Below are positions 7,999 through 16,096 of a stretch of 35,512 nt of DNA, piece after piece. How positions within the stretch are numbered: the stretch's first letter is position 1; each line of letters starts with the position of its first letter. The stretch is from Bacteroidales bacterium. GTDB taxonomy: Bacteria; Bacteroidota; Bacteroidia; Bacteroidales; Tenuifilaceae. A program made the position numbers and the translations under genes. Below the pieces are notes generated by a model, which saw only the letters and a list, made by a program, of their open reading frames with translations, did not search any database and was not told the origin of the DNA. The DNA lies in the NCBI GenBank assembly GCA_003818205.1, contig RPRQ01000045.1, positions 1-35,512 of the forward strand, read 5' to 3'.

Positions 7999-9447
7999 TT
8001 ACAAACCTAAATACCATGGATTTTGTATGAGTAGATCATTTACCTCCATCTCCCTGAAAGGAATAGGTAGAATTAAATTACCCGCATCGTATGTGTAAGT
8101 CCCAATATCTAGTTGCCAACGTTTCAGGTCATGCAAACGATGACCTTCCCAGCAAAGTTCAAAGTATCGCTCATCTCTTATTTGTTGACGAGTAACATTA
8201 ACTAAATAAACAGGCGCTAATGCTCTTGTACGTACAATATTTATATCTTGGGTTGGTGTGTTAGGCCCAATTTGAGCAGTTCCACTTTCAAAGTTAGCTT
8301 CTGCACGAATTAGGTACATTTCAGCAAGTCGAATTAATGGAATATTGGCATAATAATCACCCCATTTCGCTGTTTTTCTTCCTTTTTTGTTGGCTATTCC
8401 GCCCACACCAAAATAATACATTTTAGTGACATCAGTAATTGTATAACTAGATTGCATATCTGGTTCACCTTGAAACATACCTCGTAGATCCAAAGGATCA
8501 AATTGATCAAGGAAAACTTTCTGTATATCATAGTCACCACGACCAACACCATTCAACGAACCATACATAACCGACAACGTAGAAGTATTTGATGCAGCAT
8601 TGTTTTGCAACATAAAAATATCTTCTGTTGTTACTTCACGATTATTAAATGCTTCTAGTGGCGTACTGTTTAAACTAAACCCTCCATTCTGAATAACATT
8701 ATTTGCTTCTGTCGCAGCATTTACGAAATCGCCCATTTGAAGATAAACTCTAGCAAGAACAGCACTTGCAGCAAATGATGTAGCATAAACACCATTTTCT
8801 TCAGGGAGAATAGCTTTAGCACGGGTTAAATCACTAATTAATTGAGTATAACACTGACCAACACTACTCCGAGCAACCTTAATTGCATCCGCAACATCAT
8901 TTGTTGCAGTTAATAACAGAGGAACTCCATCTTGGCTGTTAGCATCTCCTTTCTTGTAGGGTTGTCCAAATAATCGAACCATTTCAAAAAGAACCCAGCC
9001 TCTAAGAAATTTTGCCTCTCCTTCAATTAATTCTTTATCGTCATCATTTTTAAGTTTCGCCAAAACGTTTTCTTGCAGTAATAGATTACACTTATTTATT
9101 AATTGGTAAGCATTAACCCAAGTAGCTTCAACATTACCATTTGTAGTTGATGCTAACTTTGTTGCAAGTTCTCTGTGGCTAACATATGTGCCAATAAACC
9201 TCAAATCAACAGTGGCTGCGTAAAGTTCACTATACTCATTGAAATAAGAACCAAAAAGAGATGTGCTGCGAGCTTCTAAATACGCTCCAACTAATGTTGA
9301 TTTAATATTTTCTGGAGAGTTCAGCGCAGTTTCAGCATCAATGGATTGCTTTGGCTTTATATCAAGTTTTTCTGTGCATGCAAATATTGTTAGTATAGAA
9401 AAGATTAAAAGTAACCCTTTACCATATCTAAATTTTATCTTTTTCAT
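7999..9447 (-). CDS. SusD/RagB-family nutrient-binding lipoprotein
   Basis: Outer-membrane surface lipoprotein of 482 residues that would act as the substrate-binding lid over its SusC partner. Signal peptide with lipobox TIFAC (lipidated Cys24), then DIKPKQSIDAETALNSPENI, a typical SusD N-terminal stretch. The TPR-like body contains EGEAKFLRGWVLFEMVRLFGQPY, ARVYLQMGDFVNAATEANNVI, LIRLAEMYLIRAEANFE and the closing IRDERYFELCWEGHRLHDLKRW and PIPFREMEVN, all family hallmarks. It starts 18 bp after the SusC gene and must be co-transcribed with it. No glycoside hydrolase or peptidase is adjacent on the same strand, so the ligand (glycan, peptide or other) cannot be told. Confidence 0.95.
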   Translation of the reverse strand: MKKIKFRYGKGLLLIFSILTIFACTEKLDIKPKQSIDAETALNSPENIKSTLVGAYLEARSTSLFGSYFNEYSELYAATVDLRFIGTYVSHRELATKLASTTNGNVEATWVNAYQLINKCNLLLQENVLAKLKNDDDKELIEGEAKFLRGWVLFEMVRLFGQPYKKGDANSQDGVPLLLTATNDVADAIKVARSSVGQCYTQLISDLTRAKAILPEENGVYATSFAASAVLARVYLQMGDFVNAATEANNVIQNGGFSLNSTPLEAFNNREVTTEDIFMLQNNAASNTSTLSVMYGSLNGVGRGDYDIQKVFLDQFDPLDLRGMFQGEPDMQSSYTITDVTKMYYFGVGGIANKKGRKTAKWGDYYANIPLIRLAEMYLIRAEANFESGTAQIGPNTPTQDINIVRTRALAPVYLVNVTRQQIRDERYFELCWEGHRLHDLKRWQLDIGTYTYDAGNLILPIPFREMEVNDLLIQNPWYLGL

Positions 9448-9465
9448 TTTTTTCAGGTTTTAAAA

Positions 9466-12400
9466 TTAGAATGAAAGATTAATACCAACCGAGTAAGTTC
9501 TTGCTTGAGGTACAGTATAAAAATCCTGACCCTGAATAATATTCGAATTCTGGGTTGTTCTACCAGTTCCTGTAAAGTTAACTTCTGGATCCCAACCTTG
9601 ATAATTGGTCAAAGTGAAAAGGTTTAATACCGAGACATAAGCTCTTAAACTAGAAACCTTCAATCTCTTAACTATACTATTAGGAAGAGTATATCCAAGA
9701 GAGATATTTCTTAATCGTAAATATGAACCATCACTTAAATAGCGGCTAGAACTTTTTGTTCCATTTGAACTACCTAGTCTTGCTTGTGGTACATCTGTGA
9801 TATCACCTGGTTTTTGCCATCTATCCATCTGATCTGTAGTTTGGTTGTCGAACCAGTCAGCATTGGCAGATTGATAGCGTCCACCATCCCTATAGATCAT
9901 ATTTCCAGAAACAAAGTTAATAAGGAAACTAAAATCAAAACCCTTATAACTTAGTGTATTAGATAAACCACCAGTAAAATCAGGATTTGGAGAACCAACA
10001 ATTTGCATCTCGGCCAAATTGTAATCATTTGTTGTCTCATCGCTTCCTGCGTTCAAATAGTATAAGGCATCTCCATTATCAGGATCAACGCCTGCATATT
10101 TCTTCATTTTGAATACACCTATAGGCTGACCCTCTATAACATAGTTAAGAGAATTTGGTGTTATTTCCGCTCCATCAACATCTAATACCTTATTAACATT
10201 AAAAGCTATGTTAAAATCGGTAGTCCAAACAAAGGCTCCAGTAAAATTATTAGACTTTATTGCAAACTCAAGTCCCTTATTCTCTAAACTACCAAAGTTA
10301 CTCCATACACCTTCATATCCAGATAAAGCTGGTAGGGTTTTATAAAGTAACAGGTCTGTTGTATGTTTATAATAGTAATCTAATTCGGCTGTAATACGAT
10401 TATTGAAAAGACCAAAATCTAAACCAATATCAAATTGAGTAGTCTTCTCCCAACCAAGTGTACGACTCTGCAGCTGAGTAGGTTCTATGCCGTTTCTGCC
10501 AGCATAATTAACTCCCTGATACAAGGCGAGATGAGCATAATCTGGAATACCAGAATTACCTGTTAAACCATAGCTTGTACGTAATTTAAGAAAACTTAAT
10601 TGTTTTTTAATTCCCTCCATAAATGGCTCACTAGAAATAATCCAACCAGCTGATACAGCAGGGAAAAAACCAAATCGATTGTCAACACCAAATCGCGAAG
10701 AACCATCTACCCTACCATTTAATGAAAAAAGATACTTTTCGGCTAGCTTGTAGTTTGCTCTAGCAAAATATGAAAGATAGTTATTTCCATTCTCCCAACT
10801 AGAAAATGCAGTTGCTTCAGCAGCACTAGCTATATTTTGAAAATCATCGGTTGGAAATCCTTTTCCCTCAACATTGCTACCAACAGTATTTGACTCCTGG
10901 TAAGACATACCAGCAACTAAGTTTATATCATGAGTATTGAAAGTTTTTGAATAGCTAAAATAGTTCTCCCAATTATAATTTATTACACGAACCGAACGAT
11001 TTGAAGCTTCACCTGCAGGTCCAGCTCCAATAGTCTTACGACCAAAAAAGCCCTTCTCTCTTTGATCCAAAATATCAGTTCCAAATTCTGATCTAAAGGT
11101 GAGATCCTTCAAAATATTATATGCTCCATAAACATTAGCTAATGACCTATAAACAATTGTATTATTATATGAATCCCTTAATGATATTAAACTATTATAA
11201 TAAATTGTATTGGTATTTAACTCATTTGTTAATGGATCGATAACGGGTGTTAGAGGTGATTGCGCAACGAGTTGAAGTGGGGTTGCAAAAGCATTATCAT
11301 TCTCAACCCTTTCCATCTCTGTTCTATTCAGATTCATTTGAATTCCAAAAGTAAACCGCTTAGTTGCAACTTGATCTAGGTTCAACCTTCCACCAAATTT
11401 CTTCATGCCATTTCCTCTTAGAATTCCATCAATATCGTCGTGGTTAATTGCTGCATAGAATTTAGTTTTTTCATTACCACCGCTTGCTGAAATGGTTAAC
11501 TTATTAATTTTACCTTTCTGAAAAGCTTCTTTTTGCCAATCAACATCGTACTCTTTAATTCCATTCCATTTTCCTTGATCCGCCCAAAGTTCATCTTTTG
11601 GCAGCCAATCCAATACCAAACCATCAACTGTAACATTATCCATCGCTTCATTGAACAATTCAATATATTGGTCGGCATTAAGCCATTTCATTAATCGACT
11701 AGGTTCGCTAACTCCAGTAGAATAGTTTAAATTAAATTTAGTTTCACCTGACTTTCCCCTCTTAGTGGTAATAATCACAACCCCATTCGAAGCTCTTGAC
11801 CCATAGATAGCAGCAGCCGAAGCATCTTTTAAAACCTGCATTGATTCAACATCAGACATTGTTAAATCAGCCAATGGGCTTGTAGGTTGATTGCTTGAAG
11901 CTCCTACGTTATCAGTTGTAATAGGAACACCGTCAACCACATATAATGGTTGATTGTTTGCTGAAATTGAAGAAGAACCTCTAATTCTCATTTTTATTGA
12001 CTCACCCAGTTTTCCGCTTCCCTGTTCAATAAAAACGCCAGAGGTTTTACCTTGTATAGCTGACTCAAAACCTGATGTCGGAATTTCTGATAAGCCTTTA
12101 GTCTCAACCTTTGAAATGGAACCGGTTAACTCACGCTTGATTGATGTTCCATAACCAACGACAACAACTTCATCCAATTCTCTTGTCTCAGGCTCCATCA
12201 CAATGTCAATAACATTACTTGTAATGGCAACCTCTTGGGCTTTCATCCCAATAAAGGAGAATACTAATGTAGTTGCATCTGCTTGTACTGAAATTTTATA
12301 CTTTCCTTCAGAATCAGTTGAAGTTCCAGCTGTTGTACCTTTAACAACAATTGAAACTCCAGGAATACCGACTCCATCATCAGAAGAAGTAACAGTTCCA

Positions 12401-12477
12401 GTAATTTGTCTTGTTTGGGAGTAAACTAGAGTAACTCCAAATAAGAAAAATACCAATAAGAAAAGTGTTTTTTTCAT
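9466..12477 (-). CDS. SusC/RagA-family TonB-dependent outer-membrane transporter
   Basis: TonB-dependent transporter of 1003 residues. Signal peptide to about residue 20, then a carboxypeptidase-regulatory-like domain (ITGTVTSSDDGVGIPGVSIV), the TonB-box region DEVVVVGYG, a plug domain with PLYVVDGVPIT and DASAAAIYGSRASNGVVIIT, and a long beta-barrel ending NLSF with a terminal Phe. No STN/FecR-sensing domain precedes the plug, so sigma/anti-sigma signalling through this protein is not expected. It forms an operon with the downstream SusD gene. The divergent neighbour is an AraC-type regulator, but the promoter elements give no direct proof that it controls this pair. Confidence 0.96.
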   Translation of the reverse strand: MKKTLFLLVFFLFGVTLVYSQTRQITGTVTSSDDGVGIPGVSIVVKGTTAGTSTDSEGKYKISVQADATTLVFSFIGMKAQEVAITSNVIDIVMEPETRELDEVVVVGYGTSIKRELTGSISKVETKGLSEIPTSGFESAIQGKTSGVFIEQGSGKLGESIKMRIRGSSSISANNQPLYVVDGVPITTDNVGASSNQPTSPLADLTMSDVESMQVLKDASAAAIYGSRASNGVVIITTKRGKSGETKFNLNYSTGVSEPSRLMKWLNADQYIELFNEAMDNVTVDGLVLDWLPKDELWADQGKWNGIKEYDVDWQKEAFQKGKINKLTISASGGNEKTKFYAAINHDDIDGILRGNGMKKFGGRLNLDQVATKRFTFGIQMNLNRTEMERVENDNAFATPLQLVAQSPLTPVIDPLTNELNTNTIYYNSLISLRDSYNNTIVYRSLANVYGAYNILKDLTFRSEFGTDILDQREKGFFGRKTIGAGPAGEASNRSVRVINYNWENYFSYSKTFNTHDINLVAGMSYQESNTVGSNVEGKGFPTDDFQNIASAAEATAFSSWENGNNYLSYFARANYKLAEKYLFSLNGRVDGSSRFGVDNRFGFFPAVSAGWIISSEPFMEGIKKQLSFLKLRTSYGLTGNSGIPDYAHLALYQGVNYAGRNGIEPTQLQSRTLGWEKTTQFDIGLDFGLFNNRITAELDYYYKHTTDLLLYKTLPALSGYEGVWSNFGSLENKGLEFAIKSNNFTGAFVWTTDFNIAFNVNKVLDVDGAEITPNSLNYVIEGQPIGVFKMKKYAGVDPDNGDALYYLNAGSDETTNDYNLAEMQIVGSPNPDFTGGLSNTLSYKGFDFSFLINFVSGNMIYRDGGRYQSANADWFDNQTTDQMDRWQKPGDITDVPQARLGSSNGTKSSSRYLSDGSYLRLRNISLGYTLPNSIVKRLKVSSLRAYVSVLNLFTLTNYQGWDPEVNFTGTGRTTQNSNIIQGQDFYTVPQARTYSVGINLSF

Positions 12478-12512
12478 AGGTTATTAAAATTTAAGTTAAT
12501 AGTAGTTACTAA

Positions 12513-12520
12513 CAAAAATA
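12513..12520 (-). promoter_or_regulatory. -7 element of the susCD-like operon
   Basis: On the minus strand this reads TATTTTTG, a match to the Bacteroidota TAnnTTTG -7 element, placing the start about 30 nt before the SusC ATG. The -33 element is not clear, suggesting an activator may be needed. Confidence 0.5.
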
Positions 12521-12611
12521 TTGTATTTAATTAATTTAACAGAAAATAACAGAAAAAAATTTTCGAACAGTTAATCGTATTAACCTTATATTCAAACACT
12601 TTAGATTTTAG

Positions 12612-12629
12612 ACATGTTTCTTAACATGT
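12612..12629. promoter_or_regulatory. Palindrome ACATGTT-N4-AACATGT between divergent genes
   Basis: A perfect 7-bp inverted repeat with a 4-nt spacer lies in the 205-bp gap between the SusC gene and the AraC-type regulator. It has the form of a dimeric operator site. Position about 90 bp upstream of the predicted SusC start and about 100 bp upstream of the regulator. Its partner protein is unknown. Confidence 0.4.
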
Positions 12630-12682
12630 TTTTCAATCATGCCTATTAATAAAAAAATAAAAAAGACATAACATAATCCTGT

Positions 12683-13291
12683 TTGAAATTGTCTTACATT
12701 TACCTTAAATTAAGGTTGATAGTCATTGAATTGAAAATCTACATCCAAAATATGGTTTGCACTCGTTGCAAAACGGCAGTCAAATCGGAGTTGCAAAAAC
12801 TTGGATTGGAATATACTTCCGTTGAATTGGGTGAAGCGGAAGTTACCAAGGATATTTCAGATGATATTAAGGTGAAGTTGAATATTGCGCTCAAAAAGGC
12901 TGGACTAGAACTGATTGATGATAAAAAAAGCATACTGGTTGAAAGGGTAAAAACAACTATTATTGAACTGGTCCATTATACTGACGAGCAAATTAAAGTA
13001 AATCTCTCCGACTACCTTGGCGAAAAGCTCAACCATAACTACACCTACCTTGCTAATCTTTTCTCCGAAGTAAAAGGGATTACCATTGAGCAATTTTACC
13101 TAAGCCATAAAATAGAAAAGGTGAAAGAGCTGATTATTTACGATGAGCTCAACCTTACCGAAATTGCCTATAAACTCCACTACAGCAGCGTAGCGCATCT
13201 ATCGAACCAATTTAAGAAGATGACCGGCCTTACCCCATCGCACTTCAAAAACATGAAGCATAAAAGACGTAGCGCACTCGGCAATGTGTGA
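12683..13291 (+). CDS. AraC-type regulator with N-terminal CxxC (HMA-like) domain
   Basis: DNA-binding protein of up to 202 residues. Residues about 17-90 look like a heavy-metal-associated fold (KIYIQNMVCTRCKTAVKSEL) with Cys26 and Cys29 as CxxC. Residues about 105-195 form an AraC-type double helix-turn-helix: LANLFSEVKGITIEQFYL first, then LTEIAYKLHYSSVAHLSNQF and KKMTGLTPSHFK as the second and most conserved part. There is no sugar-binding cupin domain. The start is uncertain: TTG 12683 gives the longest frame, but homology-like sequence begins near ELKIYI, so ATT 12725, TTG 12731 or ATG 12752 are possible. The last codons overlap the first half-site of the promoter at 13287-13351. It is the only transcription factor in the window and a candidate regulator of the 21-bp-repeat promoters; that link is inference. 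The CxxC could bind metal or sense redox state, which is also unproven. Confidence 0.82.
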   Translation: MKLSYIYLKLRLIVIELKIYIQNMVCTRCKTAVKSELQKLGLEYTSVELGEAEVTKDISDDIKVKLNIALKKAGLELIDDKKSILVERVKTTIIELVHYTDEQIKVNLSDYLGEKLNHNYTYLANLFSEVKGITIEQFYLSHKIEKVKELIIYDELNLTEIAYKLHYSSVAHLSNQFKKMTGLTPSHFKNMKHKRRSALGNV

Positions 13292-13351
13292 ATAATGTAA
13301 TCTTTTCTAATAGTTGTGTAATAATTGAGCTTTCCTATTGGCTTATATTTG
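13287..13351 (+). promoter_or_regulatory. 21-bp-repeat promoter P1
   Basis: Half-sites TGTAAT (13296-13301) and TGTAAT (13317-13322) lie 21 bp apart, and 21 nt further on is TATATTTG (13344-13351), a perfect TAnnTTTG -7 element. The first half-site is preceded by GTGTGAATAA, as in the other copies. It overlaps the end of the AraC-type gene. The next supported gene is the CsbD-like gene at 13663, so the leader would be about 300 nt, lengthened by a repeat relic. Confidence 0.78.
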
Positions 13352-13433
13352 TCCTTACTATTACAATAACGTGAGTTCGATATAAGAATGCTTATTATAT
13401 CATTATTTATTAGTGCTTTAATACAAATATTAT

Positions 13434-13585
13434 GTTTTTGGAAGACTGGAATAATGGAACTGGAGCGATCCGGCAACTGCCGGACGACGAAGTCAATAAT
13501 GGGGTTACTTCTAACTTTCTTCATCCCTGTCTGCCCTGCCTACCGGCAGGCAGGCATCATTGGCTACGCCGAGGTTCCATTTTAA
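13434..13585. repeat. Intergenic repeat relic with GC-rich hairpins
   Basis: Contains GGAAGACTGGAATAATGGA and CTTCTAACTTTCTTC, related to the relic after the DPP IV remnant. It also holds two GC-rich hairpins: TCCGGCA-ACTGCCGGA near 13470 and CTGCCTACCGGCAGGCAGG near 13537-13555. The short reading frames across it are not coding-like. It lies inside the leader between promoter P1 and the first CsbD-like gene. Confidence 0.55.
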
Positions 13586-13662
13586 CACAAAAAGTAAAAT
13601 ACTGATAATATGACATTTAAATTATTTATTACATCGAACTGATGTTACAATAATGTAAAGAA

Positions 13663-13863
13663 ATGAATAAATACGTAAAGCCTTCGCGCAATGACCAGAT
13701 TTGGATAGATCAAAAGGAGAAACTTTTACTTCGATATAGCGACCTATCTGACACCGACCTGTATTTTGAAGCAGGTCGAAAACGAGAAATGATTGAAAGG
13801 CTTGGGGTTAAACTCGGAAAATCTGATGCTGAAATGTATCTTATTTTCAAATCTCTGAACTAG
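13663..13863 (+). CDS. CsbD-like small protein (divergent copy)
   Basis: 66-residue hydrophilic protein aligned with the two other CsbD-like proteins in the window: NDQIWIDQKEKLLLRYSDL, then SDTDLYFEAGRKREMIERLG, then VKLGKSDAEM. CsbD-family proteins are small stress-induced proteins of unknown mechanism. This copy is the most divergent; the usual glycines and lysines of the WNxxKGKLK motif are changed. Its stop codon TAG (13861-13863) is supplied by the left end of an inserted repeat element, so the last residues may differ from the ancestral ones, but the length is normal. Promoter P1 is the nearest recognisable upstream promoter. Confidence 0.75.
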   Translation: MNKYVKPSRNDQIWIDQKEKLLLRYSDLSDTDLYFEAGRKREMIERLGVKLGKSDAEMYLIFKSLN

Positions 13864-14014
13864 TGTTATGTTAATCATACTATGATGTACGTAATAGTAT
13901 TCAGAGCTTTAACCGATGGGTTAACCCATCGGTTAAAAATGAACTACCCCGGAGCAGTGCTGCGAGGTATTATACCAATTATTGAATAAAAACGTAATAA
14001 TTAACATTACACTA
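13859..14014 (+). repeat. ACTAGTG-type palindromic element, copy 1 (interrupted)
   Basis: Begins ACTAGTGTTATGTTAATC and has the central palindrome TAACCGATGGGTTAACCCATCGGTTA. It ends with ACGTAATAATTAACATTACACTA, the counterpart of the right end of copy 3. Compared with copy 3 it carries about 50 extra bp (about 13939-13988) that include GGAGCAGTGCTGCGAGG, a palindrome similar to those at the right edge of the window. It overlaps the stop codon of the preceding CsbD-like gene. Confidence 0.8.
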
Positions 14015-14051
14015 AGCATTAAGACAATTGTTAATTTTTACATACGATGCA

Positions 14052-14267
14052 ATGAAAACAAAAACGTTAGGTCTAATTATTATTCTAGTCGGTCTGCTTA
14101 CCTTAGGGTATTCAGGGTTCAGCTATTTCAAAACCGATAAAGTTGTTGACATGGGTTCTATACAAATAATCAAAAAAAAAGAACATCATATTAATTGGCC
14201 TCCCATTATCGGAGGAATTTTAATTGTTGGTGGTATTGTTATCACTATACGTGATAAAAGGATTTGA
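14052..14267 (+). CDS. Small two-helix membrane protein
   Basis: 71-residue protein with two hydrophobic segments, TLGLIIILVGLLTLGYSGF near the N-terminus and IIGGILIVGGIVITI near the C-terminus, joined by a polar loop containing KVVDMGSIQIIKKKEHH. The topology suggests an inner-membrane hairpin with a periplasmic or cytoplasmic loop. A frame open further upstream to TTG 14028 exists, but ATG 14052 is the natural start. It resembles small DUF3185-like membrane proteins common in Bacteroidota, but I do not recognise a function. It follows repeat copy 1 by 37 bp, so its original promoter may have been displaced. Confidence 0.75.
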   Translation: MKTKTLGLIIILVGLLTLGYSGFSYFKTDKVVDMGSIQIIKKKEHHINWPPIIGGILIVGGIVITIRDKRI

Positions 14268-14506
14268 TTATAAATCAAGCAAGCTGGATTTCTGCGAGTT
14301 ATTTATAAATGTTATTTTTGAAAGAGTCTAGCTTTTTCCCTAATGGTGGTGATATTCAGGGGGAGATAATAATTTCCTCTTTTTATTAGACTTTATATAA
14401 TGTCTAATGACTGATACTTTTAGTGATCATGCCTAAAACAAACGGCTAGACATTCATCCTTTTCATCTTCATATTTATTAAACTATTCGTTCCAATTCGC
14501 TAAAAG
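14268..14506. other. Intergenic stretch without supported gene
   Basis: AT-rich sequence with no coding-like frame. The only structure seen is a weak hairpin ATTAGAC (14385-14391) with GTCTAAT (14402-14408), and a distant inverted pair GTCTAGC/GCTAGAC at about 14326 and 14446. The downstream promoter P2 begins at 14507. Confidence 0.5.
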
Positions 14507-14571
14507 TGTGAATGATGTAACTCTTATGTTTAATTGTATAACACGATTTGCAGATATTCGGATCACCTTTG
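14507..14571 (+). promoter_or_regulatory. 21-bp-repeat promoter P2
   Basis: GTGTGAATGATGTAAC with half-site TGTAAC at 14516-14521, second half-site TATAAC at 14537-14542 (21 bp apart), then 21 nt to CACCTTTG (14564-14571), a -7-like element. Predicted start near 14577, about 40 nt before the CsbD-like ATG. Confidence 0.78.
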
Positions 14572-14618
14572 TAATGTGAATCCGAAATAATTCGGAACAC
14601 AATTCAAAACGCAAGAAG

Positions 14619-14804
14619 ATGAACACAACTGAAATGAAAGGGAACTGGAATGAGCAAAAAGGCAAGCTCAAACAGAAATTTGCTATACTGACAGACGATG
14701 ATCTGTTGCTAGTAGAAGGCAAAAAGGAAGAGATGTTTGGTAAACTTCAAATCAAACTGGGTAAAACAAAGGAAGAACTACACAAGATTATCGAAGGGCT
14801 TTAA
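14619..14804 (+). CDS. CsbD-like stress protein
   Basis: 61-residue charged protein with the CsbD-domain pattern: MKGNWNEQKGKLKQKF, then LTDDDLLLVEGKKEEM, then KLQIKLGKTKEEL. CsbD proteins accumulate in general stress or osmotic stress in several bacteria, but the molecular role is unknown. It sits directly behind promoter P2 and is followed by a possible terminator, so it is probably a single-gene transcript. Paralogues are at 13663 and 20297. Confidence 0.88.
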   Translation: MNTTEMKGNWNEQKGKLKQKFAILTDDDLLLVEGKKEEMFGKLQIKLGKTKEELHKIIEGL

Positions 14805-14820
14805 CTTTCTGCTATATTAT

Positions 14821-14866
14821 AAAAGTTATTATTTATCGATAATCGTTAAATAGTGACTTTTTGATT
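14821..14866 (+). terminator. Possible intrinsic terminator after the CsbD-like gene
   Basis: AAAAGTTATTATTTA (14821-14835) can pair with TAAATAGTGACTTTT (14847-14861) using two G-U pairs, with an 11-nt loop and T-rich tail (TTTTTGATTT). The stem is AT-rich, so its strength is uncertain. Confidence 0.5.
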
Positions 14867-14969
14867 TAAAGCATGTACTTTAAGGTAAACTATAGCTCTA
14901 CAATAATTTTCAGCATTGTAATTTCATGATAATCGATTAGTAGCTCAAGAAACTTAAATTTTCATTCGG

Positions 14970-15815
14970 ATGAAAATTCTTAACTCAACGATCAAGGTAT
15001 TCCCGAATATTCAGAAAGTAAGGAATGGGACTATCAAGTTAAGCGAGAAAACAATTGAAAAGACTAGATATGTAAATGGTTTCTTAGTTGAGATAGCCAA
15101 TTTCTTTATTTTTTTTTCAAAAATAATAAAAGAAACGTTTAGCCGTGATTTTGAATTCAAAGAGTTTTTTCGTCAATGTTTTCATATAGGGTATAAAACT
15201 TTACCTCTTATTTCAGTAACAGGAACAATAATGGGTTTGGTGCTAACCATTCAATCGCGCCCGGTTCTAGTCGATTTCGGAGCAGTAACAATGCTTCCAG
15301 GAATGGTTGCCGTTTCGCTAATTAGGGAAATGGGACCTGTTATTACAGCATTAATTTGTGCGGGTAAAATAGGTTCAGGCATGGGTGCTGAATTGGGTTC
15401 AATGAAGGTTACCGAACAGATCGACGCCATGGAGGTATCATCAACCAATCCGATTCGATTTTTAGTGGTAACAAGGGTGCTAGCGGCTACGCTCATGATA
15501 CCATTGCTGGTTTTATATGCCGATGCACTCGGTATTTTAGGCAGTTGGGCTGGCGCAAATATTAAAGGTGATGTAACATTCACCCTATTCTTCTCTCAGG
15601 CTTTCAACCATATCGACTTTGTTGATTTCATACCCGCTTTTATTAAATCGTTCTTTTTCGGAGCGGTAATCGGTTTGGTTGGATGCTATAAGGGTTATAC
15701 CGCTGGGCGTGGAACCGAGAGTGTAGGTATTGCAGCTAACTCGGCGGTTGTTTTATCCTCATTGCTTGTAATTATTGTGGATTTGATTGCTGTACAAATT
15801 ACAGATTTACTTTAA
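14970..15815 (+). CDS. mlaE: MlaE-type phospholipid ABC transporter permease
   Basis: Inner-membrane permease of an MCE-type lipid transporter that moves phospholipids between the two membranes. 281 residues with several membrane segments and the family core: LISVTGTIMGLVLTIQS, LIREMGPVITALICAGKIGS, GAELGSMKVTEQIDAMEVSS (the EQIDAM coupling motif) and FLVVTRVLAATLMIPLLVLY. It carries an N-terminal extension of about 60 residues before the conserved part. The stop codon lies in the 8-bp sequence that is duplicated around the inserted element 15817-16081. The ATPase and MCE protein genes follow. Confidence 0.9.
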   Translation: MKILNSTIKVFPNIQKVRNGTIKLSEKTIEKTRYVNGFLVEIANFFIFFSKIIKETFSRDFEFKEFFRQCFHIGYKTLPLISVTGTIMGLVLTIQSRPVLVDFGAVTMLPGMVAVSLIREMGPVITALICAGKIGSGMGAELGSMKVTEQIDAMEVSSTNPIRFLVVTRVLAATLMIPLLVLYADALGILGSWAGANIKGDVTFTLFFSQAFNHIDFVDFIPAFIKSFFFGAVIGLVGCYKGYTAGRGTESVGIAANSAVVLSSLLVIIVDLIAVQITDLL

Positions 15816-15816
15816 A

Positions 15817-16081
15817 GTAACTATTCAGCAGTAATCGAATTGAACAAAAAAAACACTGAGACACAGCCCGTCCCGATGTATCGAGAGAGAGCACGGAGAA
15901 CCACAACTTGTCCCGATTTATCGGGAGAGGCAATTATTAAAAAACGACTGAGAATCAAAATGCAAAAGAATCACTAACACGAAAAACATAAATATTTTCT
16001 CTCCCGATAAATCGGGACAAGTTGTGAAACTCTGTGCCCTCCCTGCCTACCGGCAGGCGTTTCTCCGTGGTGAATAGTTAC
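15817..16081 (+). repeat. MITE-like element A with 8-bp direct repeats
   Basis: 265-bp non-coding element starting GTAACTATTCAGCA and ending TGGTGAATAGTTAC, inverted ends matching at 13 of 14 positions. It is flanked by ACTTTAAA at 15809-15816 and 16082-16089, an 8-bp target duplication. Inside is a perfect inverted repeat of about 27 bp (15902-15928 against 16000-16026) carrying TCCCGATTTATCGGGA, a third related TCCCGAT copy near 15871, and a CCTGCCTACCGGCAGG hairpin at 16042-16057. It splits mlaE from mlaF; without it the gap would be about 20 nt. The frame open through it into the ATPase gene is fortuitous. Confidence 0.82.
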
Positions 16082-16096
16082 ACTTTAAAAAATCAG

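Noticed and set aside
13388-13585. 65-codon frame after promoter P1
   Set aside because: Most of it lies in a GC-rich intergenic repeat relic (ending PAYRQAG-type translation of the CCTGCC hairpin); no coding signal or plausible product.
13625-13660. Seventh 21-bp-repeat promoter on the minus strand (GATGTAAT near 13634)
   Set aside because: The second half-site would be at the wrong distance (about 18 bp, TGTCAT) and no -7 box follows at 21 bp.
13901-13940. TAACCGATGGGTTA palindrome as an intrinsic terminator
   Set aside because: It is the core of a three-copy repeat element and is continuous without a loop. Copies occur before as well as after genes, so a terminator role is not its defining property.
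16034-16096. Upstream extension of the MlaF ATPase frame
   Set aside because: The extra 21 codons are made of the right end of inserted element A and its target duplication; the ATGATG at 16097 is the natural start.
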